The notes under the pieces are model-generated. The model ran no database searches and was not told the origin of the DNA. It saw only the letters and a list, made by a program, of their open reading frames with translations. Below, piece after piece: positions 1 through 10,720 of a DNA stretch of 64,000 nt (within the stretch, counting starts at the first letter, position 1; every line of letters starts with the position of its first letter). The stretch is from Neoceratodus forsteri (Eukaryota > Chordata > Ceratodontiformes > Ceratodontidae), in contig CM057452.1 of assembly GCA_016271365.2 (NCBI GenBank), positions 1,248,399,001 through 1,248,463,000 on the forward strand. The letters run 5' to 3'. Both the position numbers and the translations under genes were made by a program.

Positions 1-712
1 AAGGACCTGGGAGTGATGATCACTAGTGACCTGAAGCATTCCATGCAGTGCAAGAAAGAAGAGCAAAGGCAAAAAAGATGCTGGGATGCATATCTAGGGG
101 GATCAGTAGTAGGAGAGAGTAGGTTATACTGCCCTTGTACAGGTCACTGGTAAGGCTGCATCTAGAGTATGGCATTCAGTATTGGTGCACACACCTCAGA
201 AAGGACTTTAACCTGCTGGAGAAGGTCCAGAGGAGGGCTACAAAGATGATAGTGGGTCAGCAGGGTAAGGCATATGAGGAAAGGTTGAGGGCACTGAACA
301 TGTACTCCCTGGAAGATAGGCAAGACAGAGGGGACATGATTGGGAGTCTCAAGTACTTGTAAGGGATAAATAAGGTTGATAAGGAGAATCTCTTTAAGCT
401 GAGTGGTAACCATAACACAAGGGGCACATCCTAAGCTGGAGGGTGGGAGGTTTAGGAAGGATATCAGGAAGCACTTCTTCACAGAGAGGGTGGTGGACAC
501 TTGGAATGTGCTGCTGAAACAGATCATCTCATTGAAGACAGTGGGCAGTTTTACAAGAGGCTAGGATAGGCATAGGGAGAAGGTAAGGTTCATGGGTAGG
601 GAGGATGGAAGGAGTGGGGGTGGAGGGCAGAGATGTTAGCTGAAGCTGTGGACCCTGCAATATGAGCAGACTTCATAGACCAAATAGCCTTCTTCTGCTG
701 GCTTCTTCATAT
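1..712 (+). mobile_element. CR1-type LINE, 3' end (C-terminal RT region and 3' UTR)
   Basis: The translation shows the end of a CR1-clade reverse transcriptase in several frames. A KDLGVMITSDLK-like stretch lies near base 1. Positions 135-362 read LVRLHLEYGIQYW, then KVQRRATKMI, then YEERLRALNMYSLEDR, which is the usual CR1 C-terminal block. A stop follows at about 360, and the remaining C-terminal region (to about 570) is readable only across frames. The bases near 665-705 resemble the CR1 3' UTR line about an element being 'transferred' to its tail, seen more cleanly at 4397-4455. The 5' part lies outside the window. It is dead: at least two frame changes are visible. Family assignment is by motif recognition, not by search. 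Confidence 0.8.
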
Positions 713-748
713 GTCCCCTTCAGGGTTAATTCAAGTGGCTTTAAAGAG

Positions 749-767
749 TGTGTGTGTGTGTGTGTGT
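749..767. repeat. (TG)n microsatellite
   Basis: Short uninterrupted TG dinucleotide run just after the CR1 tail. The bases directly upstream (GGCTTTAAAGAGTG) resemble the conserved block of repeat X near 5249, but the match is too short to call. Confidence 0.85.
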
Positions 768-769
768 TG

Positions 770-2545
770 GGGGCAGAAATGTGTAACATGTGGTGCAGGT
801 TCTGTAGCCACCTGGGCCCCAGAAACTTGTTTTTTCTAAACTGTTTTGGTGCATTTTAGTGGTCTTCAGTCTATATTTTTTAAAGTACAACTCAGGTCAT
901 GGCTTACATTTTATTAAGGAAATACTCTGGAAGAACATAATGTACCAGAACAGATCCCCAAAAAATTTCTAGGCCCATAGGAGGTTATTGTGACACGCAG
1001 TCATCCATGCATTTGTAAACTATTTTTTGTGGTATTATCAGTGTTAACCAAGTCTCCTTGTGTCCTTAGTACCAAAACAAACAAGGCAGAACTGCGCAGA
1101 ATACATGGAAGAGAAGGGAAAAGCTGCTGCAAAGTCAAGGCATTCACCACCATGATCCTCATTTCTGTGCTGCTGGTTCTTTCTTGACTGCTAGCACCCC
1201 CTCCGCCCCAGCATTAAAAAACAGTGCAGAATAGCATACAATAAATATCTCAGGGAGAGGAGGGAAGGATCTTTTGTATTCAGTAGCAAAAGGAGGCTGG
1301 AGCAAGAAGATAAGGTGATTTTTATAAAGAATGTAGAGGACCCTGGCCCCAGAAATCAGAAACTCAGAGGCCATGTCCAGAGTTCTCATCAGGCAGGACC
1401 TATGATAGAGAAGGTTCCCAGGCCTCCAGCATGGTGCTCATAACTGCCATAATCTCTCTACCATCTATATCTGAACTTAAGTTGGACACCATCATTGAGG
1501 AGGTCCAGGCATTTCAACAGGAGTTCCATGCTGATTTAGGTAACATGGAAGGTCAGCTTGCTGAGTTCACTTACAAAATATAAAAAGTAAAAATCACTTG
1601 CAAAATATAAAAAGTAAAAGTAGCTCAAAGAGAAATAAGGGGGACATGGAGTCTGTAGGGAGCAATATTCATCTGCTGTATGTAGTGTAACTGAGGGCTA
1701 AGAGGGACCTTGCTTGGTTATATTATGTTAAAACTGCTTCAGGATTTTAATTTTGCCATTGAAAGCATCTAAACCTTGACCTTAAAGCCAGTGGACACCA
1801 CAGTTAGGCTGTGCTCCATTATCTTCTGTTTGCTGGTAAATTAGTAAAAGAAAGAAAGAAAATTGTAAATACTATGTCATGGGCACAAAAATACATTTCA
1901 CCTAATGTACATAAGTCATACCTTGACAAGTTGGCAACAGTTAAACCCCAATGGTCATATGTGCAGAAAAGAATAACAAGCTTTTCTTCCCCCACCTGTC
2001 CCAGCACCAAACAGCAATACAGAATTGTACAAAACAGTTCCCTCTACTCACTAAGATATTTTTTCAGAATACATATGTTGCGGAGTGGAGGGACAAGCTG
2101 CAACCAAGCCAAGGCACTCACGAACACCACAATTCTTTAGTCTTTTTTTCTTGCAGATGCAGCTAGCAGCTCAGTGAGAGACAGGAGTAGACAGTGCTTG
2201 CAGCTCATAATGTGTCCTGAACTGCAGCTGAACAGCACTGCACTCCATCTCCAACACAGTGACAACTGCGCTGTAACTGACCAACCACCACATGACAGTA
2301 GCAGGAGCCAGTGGATGCACACGCAAAGCAAAAGACACATTTTTAGTTGCATCCTTAATCAGTTTGCGGATTGCCTTGTGCAAAACTGCATCAAAAATTC
2401 CCGCAACATTCCAGGCAACTCAAGTGTTTTGCCAGTAGGAAAAATAGCAATATGGGGATAAAAAACAAATGGCACAACAACCCATCCCCAACTGTATGTA
2501 CTGGTTAACTGGCACCAGCAAAGTCAGGTCACTGTAAAAACAAGC
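770..2545. other. Unassigned non-coding sequence
   Basis: No gene or known element was recognised. Positions about 1457-1582 stay open for roughly 40 codons with heptad-like acidic and hydrophobic spacing (LKLDTIIEEVQAFQQEF), which could be a remnant of a coiled-coil transposon ORF1; this is weak. A short direct duplication containing ACAAAATATAAAAAGTAAAA occurs at about 1571-1612. Other open frames here look like chance. Confidence 0.5.
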
Positions 2546-2837
2546 ATTTGTCAATGCCGAGTGTTGTCGTGCTGGCATTGGCTTTGGTAGTGCAGTGTGG
2601 AAAAACATTTTGGGCAGGATGTGGAAAATGACAGCTGTACTGTTCATAAGGGGAGGTGTAAAAAAATGGCAGTGTTGAAAATGTGGAATGTAAATATTGC
2701 AAATTTGTAAAGTTACAAGGGTGTGGGGGAAATGCGCAACACATGCTTGTAACACAGTCATTTTATGGACTTTCAGCACCAAATTTTCAGCATAGGCATT
2801 TTAGCACCTCTGCTCATGTAAAGTGTCACTGTCATTT
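2546..2837 (+). repeat. Repeat X copy A, 5' part (roughly 300-bp repeat unit)
   Basis: Positions 2605-2837 match 4500-4745 and 4798-5040 closely. Shared landmarks are AAAATGACAGCTGTACTGTTCA, split here as AAAATGACAGCTG then TACTGTTCA, a run of GTGTGAAAAAATG, and GTGTCACTGTCATTT at the end. The match stops where the CR1 begins and resumes after the CR1 tail, so this is the left half of an array that a CR1 later entered. The bases around 2546 (GCATTTGTCAATGCC) recur at about 6637, just upstream of copy B. Family unknown. Confidence 0.65.
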
Positions 2838-4455
2838 CCTCAAATTGTCCCAAAAGAAAGGGTCCTACAAGAGCTTGCTAAGCTCAGGGTGGATAAGGCA
2901 ATGGGACCTGATGGCATACATCCCAGGGTACTTAAGGAGCTAAAGGAGGAACTAGCAGAGCCATTAGCAGAATTGTTTAGTGAGTCTCTGAGCACAGGAG
3001 AGGTCCCAGAAGACTGGAGAAGGGCTCATGTGATCCCACTCCACAAGAGTGCAGGGAGGAGGCGGGAACTACAGACCGGTCAGTCTTACCTCAGTAGTGG
3101 GCAAGATTATGGAGGCACTCCTTAAGGAAAGGATAGTGCAACACCTGGAATCCATAAGGGCACAGGATCCAAGACAGCTGGGTTTACAAAAGGAAGGTCC
3201 TGTCAAACTAATCTCATAGATTTCTTTGACTGGGTTACCAGAGTGGTGGACCAAGGAGGAGCAGTTGATGTCGCCTACCTTGACTTCAGCAAAGCTTTTG
3301 ACACTGTTCCACATAGAAGATTGATAAATAAGCTAGGTAGGCTCGGGGTGGGTCAGAAGTTGGTCAACTGGGTGGCAAACTGGTTGACTGGCAGAAAACA
3401 GAGAGTGGTGGTAAATGGTATACAGTCAGAAGAGATGCAAGTCACAAGTGGGTACCTCAGGGATCAGTCCTGGGGCCAGTCCTATTCAACATCTTCATTA
3501 GTGACCTCAGATGGACTAGAGGGTAAGGCTTGTCTGTTTGCAGATGACACCAAGATCTGCAACAGAGTAGATGATCCAGATGGGGTGGGCAGAATGGGAA
3601 GAGATCTGGATAAACTAGCAGAATGATCAGAAGAGTGGCAACTGGGATTTAATGCAAAGAAGTGCAAAATCATGCACATAGGGAAGAGAAACCCTGAAGC
3701 CACTTATAGGCTGGGAGGGGAGTTGCTAGCAGTCACAAAGGAAGAAAGAGACTTGGGCATCATCATCACTGATGACCTGAAATCATCCAAGCAGACCTCT
3801 AAAGCAGTAGGTAAGGCTAGGGGGTGTTAGGTGTATTAGTAGGGGTATCACAAGTCGTAGAGGAGGTAATAATCCCTCTGTACAAGACATTGGTTAGGCC
3901 CCATCTGGAGTACTGCGCAGTATTGGAGGCCACACCTTCAAAAGGACATTAACAAATTGAGGCAGTCCAGAGAAGGGCAACCAAAATGGTGCAGGGACTG
4001 CATCAGAAGACATATGAGGACAGATTAACGGAGCTCAATATGTATACCCTTGAGCAAAGGAGGGAGAGAGGTGATATGATCGAGGCATTCAAACACCTTA
4101 GGGCATAAACAAGGTGAAAGAGTCTAACATGTTTTAAATATAAGAAAATAGCAGGACAAGAGGAAACAGCATGAGATTAGAGGAGGCCGATTAAGAGGAA
4201 TGTGAGGAAATTCTTTTCACAGAAAGGGTGGTAGATGCATGGAATGGCTTACCACAAGAAGTGGTGGCTATGAATACAGTGCATGGCTTCAAACATGCAT
4301 GGGATAGGCATAAGGGAGCAATACAAATGACTATGAATAGATAGGTCACTGACAAAGGCCAATGGCACATTTATAAGGTAGAAAAAGAAATGGGCAGACT
4401 GGATGGGCCTTGCGGTCCTTATCTGCCGTCAACTTCTATGTTTCTATGTTTCTAA
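2838..4455 (+). mobile_element. CR1-type LINE, 5'-truncated, with RT domain and intact 3' tail
   Basis: The RT starts at about 2838 with VLQELAKLRVDKAMGPDGI. It continues through PEDWRRAHVIPLHKSAG, frameshifts near 3060, then YLDFSKAFDTVPH (about 3275) and the catalytic FADDTK (about 3540). A stop at about 3624 breaks the frame, followed by WQLGFNAKKCKIMH. The C-terminal LEYC and RATKMV blocks are present at 3900-4010 in shifted frames. The 3' end reads GGATGGGCCTTGCGGTCC and finishes in TTCTATGTTTCTATGTTTCT at 4433-4455, the octamer-like tail expected of CR1. It lies inside repeat X copy A, so it is younger than that repeat. The endonuclease domain is missing, as is usual for 5'-truncated CR1 copies. 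Confidence 0.88.
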
Positions 4456-5240
4456 AAGTGATTTCACACAGCGACCGTGCTATTCTGTGCCGGACATGCA
4501 AAATCACATTTCGGGCAGGGTATGTAAAATGACAGCTGTACTGTTCATCAAGAGGTGTGAAAAAATGCCAATGGTGAAAATCCAGAGTGAAAATATTACA
4601 AATGCGTGTTACGAACATGCGTGCAAACTGCGCAACACATGCTCGTAACACAGTCATTTTATGGAGTATAGTCACCAGATTTTCAACATAGTCATTTTAG
4701 GACCTCTACTCATGAACAGTGTCACTGTCATTTTTGTAATCTGCCCCAAATACTGATTTCTCACAGCAACTGCGCTATTGTGAGCCAGAAGTGCAGAAAC
4801 ACATTTCAGCCAGGATATGAAAAATGACAGCTGTACTGTTCACAAGGAGGTATAGAAAAATGACAATGTTGAAAATCTGGTGTGAAAATATTGCGAATTC
4901 GCAAAGTTTCGAGCGTGTGTAGTAACTGCACAATGCACACTCATAAAATAGCCATTTTTTGGATTTCTTCCACCAGATTTGCAACATAGGCTTTTGGGGA
5001 ACCCACCTTATGAACACTGCCACTGTCCTCAGATGATCGGATCCCGAAGGTGATTCCACGCATTGATCATGAAATCACCTTTCAGGACCAATTAACAGTG
5101 ACAGAATTCATGAGGAGGGGTCCCAAAAACCCCATTTTGAAAATTTGGTGCAAAAATTCAAAAAAATGCCTGCGATATGCATCAAGGATGAAAAAACCCT
5201 ATTTATTCCATTATACAGCTTACCAGAATTTCCTCAATTC
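4456..5240 (+). repeat. Repeat X copy A, tandem units of about 300 bp
   Basis: Two well-matched units start near 4466 and 4768, about 302 bp apart. A third, shorter and more diverged unit starts near 5055. Each begins with a CACAGCRACTGCGCTATT-like line (third unit weak), then ACATTTCRGGCAGG, ATGACAGCTGTACTGTTCA and a CCAAATTTTCAACATAG-like line before the next unit. The units are diverged, so the array is old. No protein is encoded consistently across units. Confidence 0.65.
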
Positions 5241-5830
5241 GCAGTCGGCTTTAAAGAGTGCAGACGTGTTCCCAGTCCACCGAAGATCATCATGCCAGAC
5301 TCTGGAGGTAAGTATGGGGTGAGGGGGGTGTGGGGAGTCAGAGTGCAGTGGGTGGGTGCGGGTGGTAGGGAGACTACGAGGGACCATTTTCCATTTACAG
5401 GTGTGTAAAAAAAAAAATTGCGGATGGTTTTCTTTTTTTACAGGTGTTTTTTTTTGGGGGGTACAGCAGCCGACATGGGATTGGGCACCCCTGTTGGCAC
5501 ATAGGGAGTGGGAGACAGATGCTGATGAGGATTGGGCACCTCCATCATCAAGCAACGAAAGCGAAGGGGGCGCATGAGCTGAGAGGGATTGGGAACCCCA
5601 TCAGCAACCAAAAAAGGAGAGGGAGGACAATTTATGCCGACGGGGGGTGGGCTCCCCTGTAGGCACATACAACGGCATGCAGGCTGATTGGGGAATGAGG
5701 GACGCACCTACTGGTGCATGCCCTGCATTTGCCCAACAGTGACCGCTCCTCCAAATCTCCACCACTGCAAGATGTTGGCTGCACAAGCATGCCAACATAA
5801 AAAGTAAATAGATTTGGGGGCAAATATAAT
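5241..5830 (+). repeat. Repeat X copy A, exon-like block and 3' part
   Basis: Positions about 5244-5307 hold the block shared by four copies in the window: GGCTTTAAAGAGTGCAGACG, then CCAGTCCACCGAAGATCATC. It ends at GAG|GTAAGTAT (junction 5307/5308), a near-consensus 5' splice site. Pyrimidine-rich AG sites follow at 5400 and 5443. Downstream, the phrase GATTGGGCACC or GATTGGGAACC recurs at about 5478, 5530 and 5587. The end (TGCCAACATAAAAAGTAAA at about 5788) matches copy B at about 8231. I do not recognise the family. Confidence 0.6.
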
Positions 5831-5867
5831 ATGCCCCTGATTTTATAATGAAGTTTACTGGTTTAGC

Positions 5868-6003
5868 CATAGAATCATAGAACTCTGATGGCAGAAAAGG
5901 ACCTCTCTGACCATCGAATCTGACCCTTATTTCTCCCCACAGAATCATAGAAATCTGATGGCAGAAAAGGACCTCTCTGGGTCGAGTCTGCTCCTTATCG
6001 CCC
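5868..6003 (-). mobile_element. Two CR1-like 3' tails, reverse orientation
   Basis: AGAATCATAGAA, the reverse complement of the (ATTCTATG) CR1 tail, occurs twice, at about 5871 and 5940. Each is followed by the same line, TGATGGCAGAAAAGGACC, which resembles the minus-strand CR1 3' UTR near 21960. The pair looks like a duplicated short 3' fragment. A C-run follows at 6000-6012. Confidence 0.65.
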
Positions 6004-6149
6004 CCCCCCCCCAATAAAAAGTCCCATCACGGGACTTTCAGTTAGTGTTGTGTTTAGTCTACATAGATCCAAACCAGAGTAACATTTCTTCATAAATTTT
6101 GAATTTAAAGATTCAAGATCTGACATTATGAATTAATCCATTAGTTCTC

Positions 6150-6640
6150 AAATTTGTCATGGTATGCATCAAGAGAAACTTTGTAAGCAGATCGAGAGAT
6201 ATTGTAATGCCCTTGTATGTATCACTCATCAGACCCAATCTTGAGTACAGTATATAGTTCTGGACCCCATATCTGAGGAAAGATGATGATAGGATTGAGA
6301 TGGAGCAGATGAGAATGACCAACATGGTGGGTGTCTTGGAAAACATGTGCTATGAGGACCAATTTGCAGAACTGTGACATTTCTCCAGGGAAAAGATAAA
6401 ACTCTGGAGTGAGATAATTACATTATTCAAATATCCTAAAGGGATAATAGCATCAGACCAAATTCAGCTTGCCAAGGTTCAGAGGACAGGAAGGCACTCA
6501 ATGTCTTTGAAAGAAGGAAGATTTAAAGGAAACAGAAAGAACATCTTTACAGAACAAGTGGACACTTTGAATGGACTTCCAGAACAAGTTGTTGTTTCTA
6601 CCTTCAAACTTAAATTTTATAAGTTCCATGTAGAAACACG
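6150..6640 (+). mobile_element. Degraded CR1-like LINE C-terminal region
   Basis: The plus strand carries a decayed LINE C-terminus in mixed frames. Recognisable pieces are a DPISEE-like stretch near 6268, a MEQMRMTNM stretch near 6301 and a late RKNIFTEQV...LNGLPEQVV block at about 6534-6590. That last block corresponds to the CR1 line that reads RKYFF...WNSLPEEVV in better copies here. Several stops are present. The assignment rests mainly on the last block. Confidence 0.5.
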
Positions 6641-7044
6641 CATTTGTCAATGCCAAATGTTTGCATGTATGGTATTTGGCAGGCAGGCATGCATGGTAAG
6701 ATGATTAATTTGTGCTGAATCCTGACTTCCTACTATCTGTAGGTCCATTCCTGTGCTGTAATTTAAAACTGTCAGGATAAGCTACCGGTCCAGATGTAGT
6801 GCATAGGCACATCAGGCCTCAACATGCACGTCAACACCCCTGGCCATGTGTGATCCCAGACTCTGCTTTGTTACCTCCTGGGCTGGGACCAGTGCCATGC
6901 ACTGCAGCACCTTTCCTCCAGCCTCAGTCCATTCACCGGCTCACTGAGCTCACACCCATACTGAGATCACTGTATGAAAAGGTAACATGGTCCTCACTGG
7001 GTCAACAGCTTTGTGTTGTGCTACATATATATATTTTTTTTTTC
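6641..7044. other. Unassigned sequence with a short piece shared with 2546
   Basis: Nothing coding was recognised. GCATTTGTCAATGCC near 6637 is shared with 2548, suggesting that repeat X extends further upstream than its better-matched part. An AT-rich run occurs at 7025-7045. Confidence 0.4.
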
Positions 7045-8265
7045 CAAGAGTTTTAACCACAAAATTTCAACACAGTCTTCTTAGGACACCACCTCATAAA
7101 GATTGTATGAGGTAGTATGAAAAAATGGTGACACTGAAAATTGAGGGTCAAAATATTGAAAACTGTAGCCAAAGTTATGAGCAAGTGTTGAAGCATTTCA
7201 ATGTACATCCATAAAGTTGTTTTTTTAATATTTTTACTCCAAACATTTAACAAAGCCTTCTTATGACCCCCACCTCATAAGTCTAGAACATGTAAATGTT
7301 AGAGTACTTCCCAAAAGGTGATTATGCTGAGTGACTGCAAAATCAGCCTGCATGTTGAATTTTAAGAATTTTACCTACCTTGTTCATGAGATGGGGGGCC
7401 CAAAAAGGCCATGTAAAAAACTTGGGGGGTGGGGATATTACAAATTTACAAAGTTATGAGTACAAGTTCAAAATGCTTTGAAGTACATTGACCGCAGATC
7501 TGATTTCCTCGGTTCCTGGTCCGGCATTAAAGAGTGAAGATATGTATCCAGTCCAGAGAGGATTACAGTATTGGACCCCAGGTAGGTAAGTAAAGGGTGG
7601 GGGAATGTGGAGTGGTTGGTGCTGAGTGGGGGCAGTTGGGGGATGGTAACAACAGCAGAGGGAAAGTGGTGGCCACAGACATCGAAGGTCATTTTTCTTT
7701 TTTACAGGGAATAAAAAAAATTTAAAAAGATTACAAGGGACCATTTTCTTTATTTCGGGTACCAACACTAGCGGGGAGTAGGTCCCTACCCAGTTTTGGT
7801 ATCATGTTTAGAAACATCAGAGATGGCTTCCAGGGTGTCACACAATGGAAATGGGCAGGGTGGGGGGTTACTAGCCAGCAATGGGGATTGGGCACCCTGG
7901 TGTTGGAAAATTCAGAAGTAGCACAGGAAGCAGTGGGAGGTGGGAGGGCTACTCAGCAGTGGGAGAGAATTCATTTCACAGACCAGGTATGGGACAGGAG
8001 TTTTTATGAAGATGAAAGGTGCCAGCTGCTCTCTGAATGATGATGCAGTTGGGTCCTTTCAATGATGAGTAGTTTCCACTGTGCAAAAAAAACACATCCC
8101 GATCAGCCTAGCTGATTAGTGGGCTGTCACTGTAGAGCCCCCTGCAGCCTGAGCTGCACTGGACTTGACAGTGATACACTTCTGAAATGCAATTATTTGT
8201 AACAAAATGTTTGCTATGCACACATGCACGCCAACATAAAAAGAAATGACAGAGTATTAGTGCTG
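7045..8265 (+). repeat. Repeat X copy B
   Basis: Two diverged upstream units (about 7057-7240 and 7225-7480) share AAATTTCAACACAGTCTTCTT-like and CCACCTCATAA lines with copy A. The exon-like block is at about 7522-7585 (GGCATTAAAGAGTGAAGATA, then CCAGTCCAGAGAGGATTACA) and ends in CAGGTAG|GTAAGTA-type donor sequence near 7579-7591. A polypyrimidine AG acceptor-like site ends at 7707. The 3' part (AGAGCCCCCTGCAGCC...CTTCTGAAATGCAATTA, about 8132-8190) aligns with copy D at about 47805-47865. The end (CACGCCAACATAAAAAG, about 8227) matches copy A. No sustained reading frame is shared among copies. Confidence 0.6.
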
Positions 8266-9894
8266 AAGTGTTGTGAGAAGAATTCAGTAGACCAGTGATC
8301 TTTCATAAAGTTGTACAGTTGTATCGTATGTTCAGAACATTTCAGTGTGGGTGGGGAAATTAAGTTCAGAGAGTGGAAATTTCCCATATTAGCATAATGT
8401 CCATGTTTCCTCTTTAAGAGAAAGAAAATCAGCATGCAATGCTGCACTGTCTTTATAGGAATTTAGAGGGGAGCTCAAACTGCATGCATAGCTGTAGAAG
8501 CAAATTTTATGCTGTACAGTCTGCCATATCAAGTCACTGTTATTGCCAGTCATGGCATGATCCTGTCTCCCTGAGACTCAGAAGCACTGTGGGACATGGG
8601 CACTCTAACAAAAGTAAATCATGCAGCTGCAGTGTACTCAGATGCATCACTACAGCATGTGATGGTTCAGTGATTTATATTATGTATAAAATGGTCAGAT
8701 AACAAGCATCCAATCCAGATTAGGTACAGTGGAGCCTCCCAGAATGCAAGGCAGTGTCATAGCTTTCTGTATGACATTTAACTGCCATTGAAATTGCTTT
8801 TTTTTTATGCAATAACTCTGCTCCAGAATTTTCAGTATTGTGTTGCATTCTGATATGTTCCACTGGTCACACAGACATCAAATTAGCCACAGTTTATTGG
8901 CTGTCAGAATTTCATTTGGGGGTGTTTGCACATATTTAAAGTCTTCATGGCAGCTTTGTAGAGACCCTTACTACAAACTACAACATAGTTTCCACAGAAA
9001 ACCAGTTTTAAGGGCATAGTAAAACACATTAATTGTGAGGTTTAGGATCTGCTTGGTACTAGTATTGAATTCTGTGCCATTCTGATAAAATTATGAACTG
9101 ATTCTTATCCAGCTTTGACATCATCACCTACTACTGTAAATGTTAAAGTTGCCTAGGTGCGATTAGAAGCCCAAGGATTAGAATGCAGGATTGCAGCAAC
9201 TAACAGCCGGAGCAGAACAACCCAATCTGCTGATCAAAGCTGGCACTGATTTATCCCTTACAATTCTAGCAGATATCACTCTCATAGCCTCCGACACTGG
9301 TTACATAAACTATGATTTGGTTAAGTATCCTACTGCACCCTTTCTGTCATCTTTCAATTTTACTCTAAAAATTGTTCCTTACATCTGTCTGTGAGCTTTT
9401 AGTTCTTCTAACCTTTAATTCTTTGGACACAAGGCACTCTTACTTGTACAAGCCATCTCTAGAGTATTTCAGAAATTTACAGATGGTGGTTGCTGAGCTG
9501 GTATCTGGGGGAGTAACTGCTGCCCATGCAATAAATTAGTGGTAGACATTCAGGCAGGTCATTAGGGTCCATTTATCACCATTACAATGCTGTTCCCTTT
9601 AACAAATGCAGCAGTTGATTTATTTACACAGAGGCTCATGGCTGAAAAAACAAATGGTCTGATTCAGTTACCATTGGCAGCAAGCCAGCGAATCTTCAGT
9701 TTCTGGAGGTTTTTGTCTTAAATTGCTGTGATGCTCCTGCTTTGATATTTTTCAAGCACAGTCTGACTGACCTTCAGAAAATGAAAGAATTGTTGGTCTT
9801 ATTTTTAATATTCTTAGCCAAGGGATATTCTGCTTAGCATCATTGCTTGAATTGTTTTGTTCTTTTAATACAAATGACAACGTTTGTAATAAAT
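8266..9894. other. Unassigned non-coding sequence
   Basis: No element or gene recognised on either strand. Open frames (for example 8439-8702) have no recognisable domain. Composition is AT-rich and CpG-poor, like the rest of the window. Confidence 0.5.
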
Positions 9895-10720
9895 TTTTTT
9901 ATTTATTGATTTATTCTCAGATTACAATACCTTTGAGCACATAACAGCTTTTTTACAAAGGTTCCACGTCAGTGTGAAGGGTGACTGACATGCAACGGAT
10001 GGTGTTACATAAAATTTTGACAAGAAAGTATTTAAAATTACATTAAACATTACAAGTAAAATTAAATCTATGAATCAGTAGGAAATCAAAAATAAGCAAA
10101 TAAAAGGAGGCTGCCCAAGGTGCTTTGTCAAATAGGTATATGTAGATGTGGGTGAAAAAGTTCCAGTAAGTGAAGATAAACAGTGGAAAAAAGGTGGAGG
10201 GTGAGAGGGATGAGGTGAAAGAAGGATCGGGGAAGGAGGCAGGAAATAGGGCAGAGCAGTTGGGGTGAAAGTGGTCATTTGCAGAACAAGGGGGAGAAGC
10301 AGGCACTCAAGGATGTGTCAAGTACTGCTAAGGTAGTGCCATGTCAGTTGAAACAGTCACAGGAACTGTTAGCTGTAAGATGCTGATGAAGAGTGCCTTT
10401 AAATGGTCCCAATTTTGGTAAGGAAGCAATATCACTGGGCAGCGCATTAAACCATAGTGGTGCTCTATATGCAAATGATTATTGCCCTTGTGTAGTCCGG
10501 CATCTTGGGACAGAGAAGAGTTGGTTGACTGAGCTACACGTGTGTCGGGAGCTGCAAGTGAGTTTGAGTTAAGTTTGTAGCACCACAAAGCAGGAGCCCG
10601 GCAAGTGCCTTTTTAGTTAGCAAGCTGGTTTGATAGTGAATCCTCTCATTTAGCTGAAGCCAACCTGTTTGCGCAATCAGTTCACATGCATGGGTAAGGT
10701 GTGCTGCTCCAGTAAGAAGT
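9895..10720 (-). mobile_element. L2-type LINE, 3' portion (right part of a split element)
   Basis: It begins with a T-rich 3' tail (TTTATTTATTGATTTATT, 9897-9915). Read on the minus strand, the C-terminus spans about 10560-10340 and includes LWFNALPSDIASLPKLG and a final QHLTANSSCDC stretch, matching the general C-terminus of the plus-strand LINE at 11740-11860. The element is interrupted near 10720 by that plus-strand LINE and continues from 12441. Several breaks are present, so it is dead. Assignment to L2 rather than another Jockey-group clade is by eye. Confidence 0.65.

Noticed and set aside
735..768. Fifth copy of repeat X from GGCTTTAAAGAGTG
   Set aside because: Only 14 bases match before the TG run; no other part of repeat X is found nearby.
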